DNA of 64,000 nt from Prevotella sp. (lineage in GTDB: Bacteria; Bacteroidota; Bacteroidia; Bacteroidales; Bacteroidaceae). Positions 9,411 through 17,713 of the stretch are shown here, in pieces. The stretch lies in NCBI GenBank assembly GCA_017627765.1, contig JAGAGD010000115.1, positions 18,586-82,585 of the forward strand, given 5' to 3'. A model generated the notes under the pieces. It ran no database searches, had not been told where the DNA came from, and saw only the letters and a list, made by a program, of their open reading frames with translations. The stretch's first letter is position 1, and every line of letters begins with the position of its first letter. The translations under genes and the position numbers were made by a program.

Positions 9411-10091
9411 TCATTTCTTCCTCATTTCTTCTACAAACAAAGTTTCCCCTGACACTCTAAACATAACATCGTAATTATCGTAGTCCATTCCATAAATCCT
9501 TTTATCGTCGTTGTGATAGTGTGGACGCGGATCTAAAGATAAAATTTCGGCTAAAGTATTAAGTTTTTCATTGTCAAATTCTTCTTTTATCCGATCTGAA
9601 AAAATAACATTCAATCGTTTTATTTTATTTAAATCAACAAAGCCACAACGAACATTTGTATGTGAGTCACAGTATTCAATATAAGGTTTAATGTCATATA
9701 TTGGAGTTTTGTCCAATAAGTCTCCGCCTTTCACATGGAGAATAGGTCCGTTATCGCTTTCCCATTCAACTTTCACCAATTTAACCGAAGACAACCCTAT
9801 AGGATTTGGTCTGTAGGGTGAACGACTAGCAAAAACTCCAACCTTTTTGTTCCCTCCTAACAATGGGGGGCGTACTACAGGACTAGTAGAAATACCTTTA
9901 TTCTCAGAAAAACACCAAATCAACCATAGATAGTCAAAGCCATCTATACCTCTTATATAGTCAGGATTCCTGAATGGTTTTTCGAAAACAATTCTACCAA
10001 CTAGATCTTTTACCAAACCGCTTTGTTTTGGAATTCCAAATTTAGATGTTAGTGGTGAACGATATATAGCTATCGGTTGCAATTTCATCAT
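9411..10091 (-). CDS. trmO: tRNA (N6-threonylcarbamoyladenosine(37)-N6)-methyltransferase TrmO
   Basis: A 226-residue TrmO/TsaA (YaeB) family protein, which methylates t6A37 in tRNA-Thr using S-adenosylmethionine. The conserved core includes the start PIAIYRSP, GIPKQSGLV, FDYLWLIW, the hallmark ASRSPYRPNPIGLSSVKL and DLLDKTPIYDIKPY. Two ATGs in tandem (10091 and 10088) could both start it. It faces a tRNA-Thr gene 33 bases away; t6A modification applies to threonine tRNAs, but the adjacency may be chance. Confidence 0.9.
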   Translation of the reverse strand: MMKLQPIAIYRSPLTSKFGIPKQSGLVKDLVGRIVFEKPFRNPDYIRGIDGFDYLWLIWCFSENKGISTSPVVRPPLLGGNKKVGVFASRSPYRPNPIGLSSVKLVKVEWESDNGPILHVKGGDLLDKTPIYDIKPYIEYCDSHTNVRCGFVDLNKIKRLNVIFSDRIKEEFDNEKLNTLAEILSLDPRPHYHNDDKRIYGMDYDNYDVMFRVSGETLFVEEMRKK

Positions 10092-10107
10092 TACTACAAT
10101 TTGAGCA

Positions 10108-10115
10108 CAAAGGTA
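10108..10115 (-). promoter_or_regulatory. -7 box of trmO
   Basis: TACCTTTG on the minus strand, 16 bases before the first possible ATG. No -33 TTG is seen at the standard gap. Confidence 0.45.
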
Positions 10116-10335
10116 TATATTTTTTTGTTTTAAGGACTAAGTTTCATTTTAATATTTGACAAATTAAAGCACTGGCTTCTTCAATAAAACTTATTCCCTC
10201 CTACCCATAAACAGATACATTGGAATCAACACTTGTTTTGTTTATATATGTATATAATGTGACTAAAGGAATCTTGTAAATGAATAATTGAATGAATATA
10301 AATAACTTGATTTTTAATTGAACTCTACATTACAG

Positions 10336-10808
10336 TTTTGCGTTTTGTCAAGATTTTTCAACAAGAAATGTATGAAATATTTTGACAAACCGATTTTACA
10401 ATCTAGAGAAAAATAATGGCTGATTTTTTGTGTTGGCACGGAGGAAATATAAAAAACTGTTTATTTGTTAATCAATCGACTTAAATTATGTGAACATACA
10501 TGAGGAATGATTTTGCAAAAGGTGTCCTTTAGCAATATCAAAGGTGGCATATCAGGGTGTAATATGTGGCATATCGCAGTGTCAAAGGTGCCCTTTCGTA
10601 GTGCGAAAGGGCACCTTTCATTTTTTTAGAAATTATGAGTTTCACTCAGAACGCTATAATGTCTTGATTACTATAGGTTTACTAAAAACAGCAAGAAACC
10701 GTCAAATACTCGCATATTTTGCAGATTCTTTTTTCGCAGTCGAAAATTTTTAAGTTATTCGAGCTGAAATTTAATCAATGGTAAATGGTTTTGTCAAAAT
10801 TTTTCATA
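10336..10808 (-). repeat. diverged copy of the interspersed intergenic repeat
   Basis: This region between trmO and the Nim-like gene carries pieces of the repeats at 28.6 and 52.0 kb, in the opposite orientation. The shared pieces are AATATGTGGCATAT near 10560, CAAAGGTGCCCTTTCG near 10583, and the end motif TTTTGTCAAAATTTTTCAT near 10790. The end motif also occurs near 10344 (inverted) and 10371 (direct). Similarity is patchy compared with the other two copies. An open frame of 69 codons inside it shows no sign of being a gene. The rest of the stretch from 10116 to 11116 is AT-rich and holds nothing else I recognise. Confidence 0.55.
10584..10618 (+). repeat. perfect 15-bp hairpin followed by T run
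   Basis: AAAGGTGCCCTTTCG, a five-base loop, then its exact complement, followed by CATTTTTTT. It looks like a strong terminator fold but lies about 500 bases from any gene end. It contains the palindrome-like core that all the intergenic repeats share. Confidence 0.7.
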
Positions 10809-11116
10809 ACATGTAAGTTCACACTAATTCCTCTTAAAGAATATTCCGACCATTAAACTTTAATTTTATCTTACAAAAATATGAATTCTGGAATTCTTTA
10901 CTTTTTTAGCAAAAATATGTACATATATATAGTGGAAGTCAAAAAAAATAACGATATTTGCATTATAAAGTAACAATTCATATATTTTTATTTAGAAATG
11001 TTATTTCATATCTAAGCTACAATAATAATAATTGATAGAGAAAAGTTATTGATAATAATATCATTTGGAGTTCTAATCCCAAGCAAAGCTAATAATGAAT
11101 ATTAATAAAAATTCTT

Positions 11117-11617
11117 ATGAAAATAAAATATGATAATAGTAATGTCCGTCGCCAAGATAGGTTGCTTGACGAATTGCGTGCGATTGAACTGTTAAGAACT
11201 GCAGAATATGGCGTCATGTCTATGGCAGATACATATGGAGAGCCATATGCAGTCCCTGTAAATTTTGTCTGGGACACAGAGTCTTCAATTTATATTCATT
11301 GCGCTCCAGAAGGCAAAAAACTTAGGATATTGGCAAAAAACAGCAAAGTGCAACTTTGTATTATTGGCAGAGTAAACCTCCTTCCACATAAGTTTACGAC
11401 AGAATATGAGAGCGTTATAATATCGGGAACAGCCAGGATTGGATTAAATGAAGATGAAAGAAAAAAAGCACTTGAACTGATTCTGAATAAACTGTCGCCA
11501 AATGACAAGGAAGTTGGTATGAAATATGCAAAGAAATCATTTCATCGCACGGAAATAATTCGCATTGATATTAATAGCTTTAGCGGCAAAGCTAAGGTTG
11601 TGAATGACAACCAATAA
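11117..11617 (+). CDS. pyridoxamine 5'-phosphate oxidase-like flavoprotein, Nim-related
   Basis: A 166-residue split-barrel flavin-binding protein. It carries the Nim/PPOX pattern: YGVMSMADTYGEPYAVPVNFVWD, IYIHCAPEGKKLRIL, NSKVQLCIIGR, FTTEYESVIISGTARI and a C-terminal SFSGKAKVV. The best-known relatives are the nitroimidazole reductases NimA-J of Bacteroides, but many chromosomal relatives give no resistance, so a resistance role is only a possibility. It stands alone after a roughly 1-kb upstream gap. No insertion sequence, which often activates nim genes, is present. Confidence 0.8.
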   Translation: MKIKYDNSNVRRQDRLLDELRAIELLRTAEYGVMSMADTYGEPYAVPVNFVWDTESSIYIHCAPEGKKLRILAKNSKVQLCIIGRVNLLPHKFTTEYESVIISGTARIGLNEDERKKALELILNKLSPNDKEVGMKYAKKSFHRTEIIRIDINSFSGKAKVVNDNQ

Positions 11618-11718
11618 GACTATCGATTCCTACTTTTTATTTATTGTTCGTCTTCACCACTTTTGCCGCAAGTATTTAATTCAAACATTTCGATATAGTG
11701 GACATTATACGACATAAA

Positions 11719-11779
11719 AAATCAACATGAAATAAACAAGAAACGCAAAATTTCGTTTGTTTGTCATCCATGTTGATTT
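11719..11779. terminator. long hairpin between convergent Nim-like gene and dnaB
   Basis: Outer stem AAATCAACATG / CATGTTGATTT, with a second inner pairing of AAACG with CGTTT. A-rich on the left and followed by TTTC on the right. Placed to serve both convergent genes. Confidence 0.55.
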
Positions 11780-11830
11780 CATAAATTGTCTATACTGTAC
11801 TAGTATTTGTTAAATCAATGTTGTAGCCAA

Positions 11831-13318
11831 TCAAAATGGAGAGTCTCCATTTGCTGGCGGAAGATCGGCATCGTTAATATTCATTCGTGAAGAAATAATT
11901 CCATCTTCAGGTAGAGGTGCCATATAGCTGTCTTCAGGGTTTGAGAAGCGGGTATATCTTCCTTTGAAGTTAAGCAGCACATCTCCTATATCACCTTTAC
12001 GATGCTTTGCAATGATAATCTGAGCCATTCCTCTAAGGTCATTATGATTTGCATCTTCATAGATATGATAATATTCGGGACGATGCACAAATAAAACCAT
12101 ATCTGCATCTTGTTCAATAGCTCCAGATTCACGCAGGTCACTTAGCAATGGGCGTTTGCCCTCTGCACCTTCACGAGATTCAACATTACGGCTAAGCTGT
12201 GAAAGAGCTAATATAGGTATATTCAGGTCTTTAGCAAGTCCTTTCAAAGAGCGACTGATTGTAGAAACTTCCTCTTGGCGGTTTCCATACCTTGTTCCAC
12301 TTGCATTCATCAGCTGCAAATAGTCAATCATTATAAGCTTTACACCTTTTTCTCTAACAAGTCTCTGCGCTTTTGTACGCAATTCAAAAATATTTAGGGC
12401 TGGTGTTTGGTCTATATAAAGAGGTTTTTTTTGCATTAATGATAACCTTGAGTCTAATCGCTTCCAATCAGCTTCATCAAGATTACCGCTCATTAACTTT
12501 GTTCCATCTATCTCACAGGTATTAGATATAAGGCGATTTACAAGCTGCACATCATTCATTTCAAGAGAGAAAAAAGCAGTAGGAATACCTTGATCAATTG
12601 CTACATTTTTAGCTATTGATAGTGCAAAGGATGTTTTTCCCATCGCAGGTCTACCTGCAATGATTACCAAATCACTTGGTTGCCATCCGCTTGTTATAGA
12701 ATCTAGTTTGTGGAAACCGCTTGGAACTCCAGTCAGTGCACCTTGGTTTTTAGAGTTCTTAGTAATAATACTAACTGCTTGATCTATGACGGAATCTATC
12801 TGTACGAAATCTTGTTTTATGTTTTTCTGAGTAAGCTCAAACAACATACGTTCTGCTTTCTCTATCAATTCATCTACATCAGTAGAATCGTCAAGTGCCT
12901 CACTACCTATAGTTCCTGCGTAACTTATCATTTGGCGCGCAATGTATTTTTGTGCCAATACATGTGCATGATATTCTATATGTGCAGAAGTTGCAACCAT
13001 TGAACTTAATTCAGCCACATAAACAGGACCTCCAATGCTTTCAAGCGCGCTGTCTTTCTTTAGTTGTTCTACAACAGTCATAATATCAACAGGTCGCTCC
13101 GCCATGTTAAGTGAGCGTATCGCTTGATAAATTTTCTGATGTCGTGGATCATAGAATGTTTCTGGATACAAAATGTCGCTAACTACGGCAAATGCATCTT
13201 TATCTATCATTAAAGCTCCCAAGACAACTTTCTCCATCTCTACCGCTTGTGGTTGCATGTGTCCATAGCTATCATTAACTGGTTGTGTTTTTCTGCTTTT
13301 ACCGCTTCTTTCAGGCAT
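11831..13318 (-). CDS. dnaB: replicative DNA helicase DnaB
   Basis: A 495-residue hexameric helicase that unwinds DNA ahead of the replication fork. The N-terminal domain with PQAVEMEKVVLGALMID precedes the RecA-like ATPase domain with Walker A GRPAMGKTSFALS near residue 222, SLEMNDVQLVNRL, IMIDYLQLM and the LSDLRESGAIEQDADMVLF segment with the conserved LSQLSR. Length is normal and no intein interrupts it. The C-terminal tail is a short disordered stretch. It is transcribed alone, divergent from ispE. Confidence 0.95.
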   Translation of the reverse strand: MPERSGKSRKTQPVNDSYGHMQPQAVEMEKVVLGALMIDKDAFAVVSDILYPETFYDPRHQKIYQAIRSLNMAERPVDIMTVVEQLKKDSALESIGGPVYVAELSSMVATSAHIEYHAHVLAQKYIARQMISYAGTIGSEALDDSTDVDELIEKAERMLFELTQKNIKQDFVQIDSVIDQAVSIITKNSKNQGALTGVPSGFHKLDSITSGWQPSDLVIIAGRPAMGKTSFALSIAKNVAIDQGIPTAFFSLEMNDVQLVNRLISNTCEIDGTKLMSGNLDEADWKRLDSRLSLMQKKPLYIDQTPALNIFELRTKAQRLVREKGVKLIMIDYLQLMNASGTRYGNRQEEVSTISRSLKGLAKDLNIPILALSQLSRNVESREGAEGKRPLLSDLRESGAIEQDADMVLFVHRPEYYHIYEDANHNDLRGMAQIIIAKHRKGDIGDVLLNFKGRYTRFSNPEDSYMAPLPEDGIISSRMNINDADLPPANGDSPF

Positions 13319-13417
13319 ATTTTATATGTTTTTATATTTAAATAAAAAATGGAATTTAATTAACGAGCAATAAACAAATATTCACTTTATTACTTTCACT
13401 CATGTACTTTTGTTTTG

Positions 13418-13425
13418 CAAAAATA
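13418..13425 (-). promoter_or_regulatory. -7 box of dnaB
   Basis: TATTTTTG on the minus strand, 99 bases before the dnaB start. The -33 element is not at standard spacing. Confidence 0.4.
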
Positions 13426-13521
13426 TGAAAAAGATTATACAAATATAGGGTTTATATATTAGTTTTAATATTTTTTTGACATTCAATCATGTAAAAGTAT
13501 TTTTGATCTGATTTTTATTTC

Positions 13522-13529
13522 TAACTTTG
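13522..13529 (+). promoter_or_regulatory. -7 box of ispE
   Basis: TAACTTTG ends 14 bases before the ispE ATG, giving a very short leader. A TTG lies only 16 bases upstream of it, shorter than the usual 19-20. Confidence 0.5.
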
Positions 13530-13543
13530 CAAACAAAAACACT

Positions 13544-14377
13544 ATGAAGATATATCCTTGTGCAAAAATAAACATTGGGCTTAATGTAGTGGAAAAACGT
13601 CCTGATGGTTACCATAATCTTGAAACTATCTTCTACCCTATCCCTCTAACTGACGAGCTGGAGATTGATATGAAAAATACAGAAGCACCTTCACATGCTG
13701 AATTAGAGCTTTATGGTAATCCCATAAAAGGTAACCCACAGGATAATTTAATAATTCGTGCATACAATATATTAGCAAAAGACTTTAAAATAGCACCTGT
13801 TAAAATAAGATTGAAGAAAAATATTCCTACTGAAGCAGGATTAGGTGGTGGTTCAAGTGATGCTGCTTCAACATTAATCTTACTAAATAAGCTCAACAAC
13901 CTGAATTTATCAGCAAATCAATTAATTGAATACGCTGCAAAATTAGGCGCAGATTGTTCTTTTTTTATTGAGTCGTTCCCATCTTATGCAACTGGTATTG
14001 GTGACAGGTTAGAACATATTAATATTACAAATGAACTAAAAGATAAATGGATTATACTTGTCAAGCCAGACATATCTATATCAACACGTGAAGCTTATTC
14101 GGGTGTTCAACCTAAAAAAGCAGATGTTTGTTGTAAAGATGCAATTATGCAACCAATAAGCACGTGGAATAAACTTCTAACAAATGATTTTGAAAAGTCT
14201 ATTTTTGAGAGATACCCAAGACTTTCTTTTATTAAGAATGAGTTGTATAAACAAGGCGCAATATTTTCTCAGATGTCAGGTAGCGGTAGCACAATTTATG
14301 GTATTTTTAATGAAAAACCATCAAAGAAGATAGAAAGCTTGTTTAATGATGATTTTGTTACAGTTTTACCATTATAA
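13544..14377 (+). CDS. ispE: 4-diphosphocytidyl-2-C-methyl-D-erythritol kinase
   Basis: A 277-residue GHMP kinase of the non-mevalonate isoprenoid pathway; it phosphorylates CDP-methylerythritol with ATP. Visible motifs are AKINIGLNV with the conserved lysine, KRPDGYHNLETIFYP, the ATP-binding PTEAGLGGGSSDAAST near residue 95, and the C-terminal MSGSGSTIYGIF. Length is slightly below the usual 280-300. It shows that the host makes isoprenoids by the MEP route. It stands alone. Confidence 0.95.
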   Translation: MKIYPCAKINIGLNVVEKRPDGYHNLETIFYPIPLTDELEIDMKNTEAPSHAELELYGNPIKGNPQDNLIIRAYNILAKDFKIAPVKIRLKKNIPTEAGLGGGSSDAASTLILLNKLNNLNLSANQLIEYAAKLGADCSFFIESFPSYATGIGDRLEHINITNELKDKWIILVKPDISISTREAYSGVQPKKADVCCKDAIMQPISTWNKLLTNDFEKSIFERYPRLSFIKNELYKQGAIFSQMSGSGSTIYGIFNEKPSKKIESLFNDDFVTVLPL

Positions 14378-14475
14378 CCAATCATAAACAAGTGAAAATA
14401 AGCAACTTTGATGCATATTAAGGTCCAATAGTGCAAAAAAAGTATAATAAATTTTCATATAAAACTAAAAACTTG

Positions 14476-14483
14476 TATATTTG
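14476..14483 (+). promoter_or_regulatory. -7 box of the HU gene
   Basis: TATATTTG, 56 bases upstream of the HU start. No clear -33 TTG. Confidence 0.45.
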
Positions 14484-14539
14484 CACTCCAAAATTAAGAA
14501 ATCAATCATTTATACACTTTTTAATTATATTTTAAAGAG

Positions 14540-14824
14540 ATGACAAAAGCAGATATAGTCAACGACATTTTTATTAAGACTGGTATTCCAAAGAAAGAAG
14601 TTCTTACAATTGTAGAGGCTTTCATGGATGAAATTAGAAATAGTCTTATAGACAAAAAAGAAAACGTTTATTTAAGAGGATTTGGTAGTTTTATAGTTAA
14701 GCACAGAGCTGAAAAAACTGCTAGAAATATTTCAAAGAATGTGACTATTAAGATCGAGGCTCATGATTTCCCAAGCTTTAAACCTTCAAAGAGCTTTGCA
14801 AATAAAATGAAAGAAAGATCTTAA
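14540..14824 (+). CDS. HU family DNA-binding protein
   Basis: A 94-residue HU/IHF homologue, the usual full length. It has the N-terminal helices TKADIVNDIFIKTGIPKKEVLTIVEAFMDEI, the VYLRGFGSFIVKHRAEKTARN beta arm region and the C-terminal PSFKPSKSFANKM. It binds and bends DNA in the nucleoid. One of four HU-superfamily genes in the window; this is the plain cytoplasmic type. Probably shares a transcript with the 29-residue basic protein gene 75 bases downstream. Confidence 0.92.
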   Translation: MTKADIVNDIFIKTGIPKKEVLTIVEAFMDEIRNSLIDKKENVYLRGFGSFIVKHRAEKTARNISKNVTIKIEAHDFPSFKPSKSFANKMKERS

Positions 14825-14899
14825 ATTGAAAGTATATCATATTGCTTTTATTCATTGATTAAAAACAAAAATCATAATAAACTCTAAAAAATATTTATC

Positions 14900-14989
14900 A
14901 TGCCAAACGGAAAGAAAAAGAAGGGCCACAAGATGGCAACTCACAAGCGTAAAAAAAGATTAAGAAAGAACAGACATAAGAGTAAGTAA
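14900..14989 (+). CDS. 29-residue basic AURKAIP1/COX24-like protein
   Basis: A short open frame from ATG 14900 to TAA 14987. The product begins MPNGKKKKGHKM and continues with ATHKRKKRLRKNRHKSK; almost half the residues are lysine or arginine. Bacteroidetes genomes carry conserved proteins of about 30 residues with this pattern, annotated as AURKAIP1/COX24 domain proteins. That domain is the C-terminal part of the mitochondrial small-subunit ribosomal protein mS38. The charge, size and position between HU and RNase G suggest a ribosome-associated role, which I infer from the family. Codons fit the neighbouring genes. Confidence 0.8.
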   Translation: MPNGKKKKGHKMATHKRKKRLRKNRHKSK

Positions 14990-15022
14990 ACTATAAAATT
15001 CTGAAACTCTGTTCGACTAAAG

Positions 15023-15064
15023 GTATGTCAACTAGTTATACTCAACTCTTTGGCATACTTTTTT
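15023..15064 (+). terminator. terminator or attenuator ahead of the RNase G gene
   Basis: GTATGTCAA, a 17-base loop, and TTTGGCATAC followed by six T. It ends 29 bases before the RNase G start, so it may end the HU transcript or reduce read-through into the RNase gene. Confidence 0.6.
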
Positions 15065-15092
15065 ATTTTAAGAAACTAAGTTATATAATAAG

Positions 15093-16667
15093 ATGACAAG
15101 CGAAGTTATTATTGATGCAGGTCAGAAAGACATTTCTATCGCTCTACTTGAAGACAAGAAACTTGTAGAGTATCAGAATGAGCCACGTTCTGCCTCATTT
15201 TCGGTTGGCAACATTTACATTGCAAAGGTAAAGAAGCTTATGCCTGGCCTCAATGCATGTTTTGTAGATGTTGGTTTCGAACGCGATGCTTTTCTCCATT
15301 ATCTTGACTTAGGAAATCAATTTAACTCTTATGCTAAGTATCTAAAGCAGGTACAAAGTGACAGAAAGAAGCTTTATCCAATTTCTAAAGCGACACATCT
15401 ACCAGACTTACAAAAAGAAGGTTCTATTAGTACAACTTTAAGCGTTGGCCAAGAGGTATTAGTTCAAATTGTTAAAGAACCAATATCAACAAAAGGTCCA
15501 CGTTTGACTTGTGAACTAAGTTTTGCTGGCAGATATTTAGTGCTAATACCATTTGATGATAAAGTTTCTGTTTCTTCAAAAATCAAAAGTGGCGAAGAAC
15601 GTGCTCGTCTGAAACAGCTTATTCACAGTATCAAACCTAAAAATTTTGGTGTAATTGTCAGAACTGTTGCTGAAGGAAAACGAGTTGCGGAACTTGATAG
15701 TGAACTAAAAATATTATTAAAGCGATGGGAGGAAGCTATTAATAAAGTTCAAAAGACACAGACAAGACCACAACTTGTTTTTGAAGAAACTAGTAGAGCT
15801 GTAGCTTTGTTACGTGATTTATTTAATCCGACATATGAAAACATATATGTCAATGACACTGATATTTGTAAAGAGGTTAGAGAATACGTACAGTTAATTG
15901 CTCCTGAAAAGGTTGATATTGTCAAACCGTACACAGGTAGTGTGCCTATCTTTGATAATTTTAATGTAACCAAACAGTTAAAATCGGGATTTGGCAAGAC
16001 TGTAAACTACAAGCATGGAGCATATTTAATTATTGAACATACTGAGGCTATGCATGTTGTCGATGTCAACAGCGGAAATCGTACACGCTCCGCAAATGGA
16101 CAAGAAGCAAATGCTTTGGATGTAAACTTAGGTGCTGCCGATGAACTAGCACGTCAACTAAGATTAAGAGATATGGGAGGAATTATAATAGTTGACTTCA
16201 TTGACATGAACCTAGCAGAAGACAGACAAATGCTCTATGAAAGAATGTGTAAGAATATGCAACAGGATAGAGCACGCCATAATATTCTTCCTCTTAGCAA
16301 ATTTGGTTTAATGCAGATTACTCGTCAACGTGTTCGTCCAGCAATGGATCTTAATGTTGAAGAAACCTGTCCAACTTGTTTCGGTAAGGGTAAAATTAAA
16401 TCAAGTATTCTTTTTACAGACCAATTAGAGAGTAAAATTGAAAATCTAGTCAAAAAAATTGGAGTTAAGAAATTCTATTTGCATGTTCATCCTTATGTTG
16501 CTGCGTATATTAACCAAGGATTTATTTCTTTGAAACGTCGCTGGCAAATGAAGTATGGATGTGGAGTACATATTGTTCCTTCACAAAAAATGGCTTTTTT
16601 GCAATATGAGTTTTATGATTCGAAAAAGCAATTCATTGATATGAAGGAAGAAATTGAAACTAAATAA
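15093..16667 (+). CDS. rng: ribonuclease G/E family
   Basis: A 524-residue endoribonuclease for rRNA maturation and mRNA decay. An S1-like RNA-binding domain lies near residues 35-130 (VGNIYIAKVKKLMPGLNACFVDVG). The catalytic domain carries VVDVNSGNRTRS and IIIVDFIDMN, each with a metal-binding aspartate, and the zinc-link CPTCFGKG near 426. There is no long C-terminal degradosome scaffold, so the size matches RNase G rather than the full Escherichia coli RNase E. It ends at the inverted repeat at 16671. Confidence 0.93.
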   Translation: MTSEVIIDAGQKDISIALLEDKKLVEYQNEPRSASFSVGNIYIAKVKKLMPGLNACFVDVGFERDAFLHYLDLGNQFNSYAKYLKQVQSDRKKLYPISKATHLPDLQKEGSISTTLSVGQEVLVQIVKEPISTKGPRLTCELSFAGRYLVLIPFDDKVSVSSKIKSGEERARLKQLIHSIKPKNFGVIVRTVAEGKRVAELDSELKILLKRWEEAINKVQKTQTRPQLVFEETSRAVALLRDLFNPTYENIYVNDTDICKEVREYVQLIAPEKVDIVKPYTGSVPIFDNFNVTKQLKSGFGKTVNYKHGAYLIIEHTEAMHVVDVNSGNRTRSANGQEANALDVNLGAADELARQLRLRDMGGIIIVDFIDMNLAEDRQMLYERMCKNMQQDRARHNILPLSKFGLMQITRQRVRPAMDLNVEETCPTCFGKGKIKSSILFTDQLESKIENLVKKIGVKKFYLHVHPYVAAYINQGFISLKRRWQMKYGCGVHIVPSQKMAFLQYEFYDSKKQFIDMKEEIETK

Positions 16668-16670
16668 AAT

Positions 16671-16704
16671 TAAGAGAGAGAGGTTTTATAATCTCTCTCT
16701 CTTA
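16671..16704. terminator. bidirectional terminator
   Basis: A perfect 12-bp stem, TAAGAGAGAGAG / CTCTCTCTCTTA, with a 10-base loop, flanked by AAAAT on the left and ATTTTA on the right. It sits between the convergent RNase G and zinc-ribbon lipoprotein genes. Confidence 0.85.
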
Positions 16705-16720
16705 ATTTTATAGACTAGAA

Positions 16721-17713
16721 TTATATGTTCATAGCACCACAATATGGGCATCTTCCTTTTTGCTTTATCCGCTGAGAACAATTCCCACATATATAATGGG
16801 TCCTATTATATGCAAAATATCTCCAAAGTGCAAAGGCAAAATATGCGATTAACAACAGATATCCAACATAATATAATGTAGTTATACTAAATATAATATA
16901 GTCAATTGCACAAATTCCTGTTAAACCACACAAATATAATATGCTCTCTCCAAAAGGTAAATGTCTAAATGTATCATCAATAGCAGCAATAGCGACAATA
17001 AGCATACTCCAAACTGACGCTAGGAATATTAACAATAATGGTGGTTGGGTAAAAGGGTTAAGAGTTGGATTGAAGTAAAAATTTCGCCATGATTCTGGAG
17101 AGAAATGCTGAATTGATGCATAAAAAGCCGCAGATGAAGCAACTATTAGTGTTAGTAACGTAGGATAGAATGAATTAATATCCTTAAAATGTACAATATA
17201 TGCATTTTTCTTAAATAGGATACGAAGCCCATAACTCACACTTATAATACATACAATAATCAAAAATATAAGCAAATGAGTGTTTGAGAATAATGATATA
17301 AACTGTGAAATAGGATCGTCTGGGTCAACCTTTGGCAGCAAATTACTCTCTTGAATCCATCCAAAATTCAATTGGTCTGATGCTAATTGAACCCAAACAG
17401 AGTCTGCATTGCCATTTGGAATAATACGAATGTCAGCCACAACCAAAAGAGCATCATGCTTTACGGAGAATGAGTCAATCGGCAATGAACTAAGAGTTTC
17501 TTCTGGTTGTTGTCGTATTAACACCAAACTGTCGGCTTTCACAACAAAGTTAAAATTCTGAGTATAGTGATGGGACTTAAGAAAAGAGATAGAATCCAAC
17601 TGATTTTCTGTATAATCAATTGGTTCATTAGCAATGTTTCTACTTTTATCATAGCATGAAGATAAAAGTACCACAATTATGAAAAATATCAATATTTTAT
17701 TTTTACTGAGCAT
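16721..17713 (-). CDS. lipoprotein with five membrane helices and C-terminal zinc ribbon
   Basis: A 330-residue protein without a firm family name. The N-terminus ends in LLSSC with the lipid-attachment cysteine at 20. A soluble region to about 140 looks like an SH3-type beta fold (VWVQLASDQLNFGWIQESNLLP). About five helices follow from 145 to 300, and the tail has C309, C312, C322 and C325 in a zinc-ribbon pattern (CGNC, CPYC). With a periplasmic N-terminus, five helices put the zinc ribbon in the cytoplasm. It overlaps the U32 peptidase gene by 11 bases, so the two are co-translated, but the functional link is unknown. Confidence 0.75.
   Translation of the reverse strand: MLSKNKILIFFIIVVLLSSCYDKSRNIANEPIDYTENQLDSISFLKSHHYTQNFNFVVKADSLVLIRQQPEETLSSLPIDSFSVKHDALLVVADIRIIPNGNADSVWVQLASDQLNFGWIQESNLLPKVDPDDPISQFISLFSNTHLLIFLIIVCIISVSYGLRILFKKNAYIVHFKDINSFYPTLLTLIVASSAAFYASIQHFSPESWRNFYFNPTLNPFTQPPLLLIFLASVWSMLIVAIAAIDDTFRHLPFGESILYLCGLTGICAIDYIIFSITTLYYVGYLLLIAYFAFALWRYFAYNRTHYICGNCSQRIKQKGRCPYCGAMNI

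Noticed and set aside
10544-10753. Open frame of 69 codons in the trmO to Nim-like gap
   Set aside because: It lies in repeat sequence with a perfect hairpin; not conserved in the other copies.
11117-11617. Metronidazole resistance gene nim
   Set aside because: Family membership alone does not show resistance, and there is no activating insertion sequence; kept as Nim-related flavoprotein.
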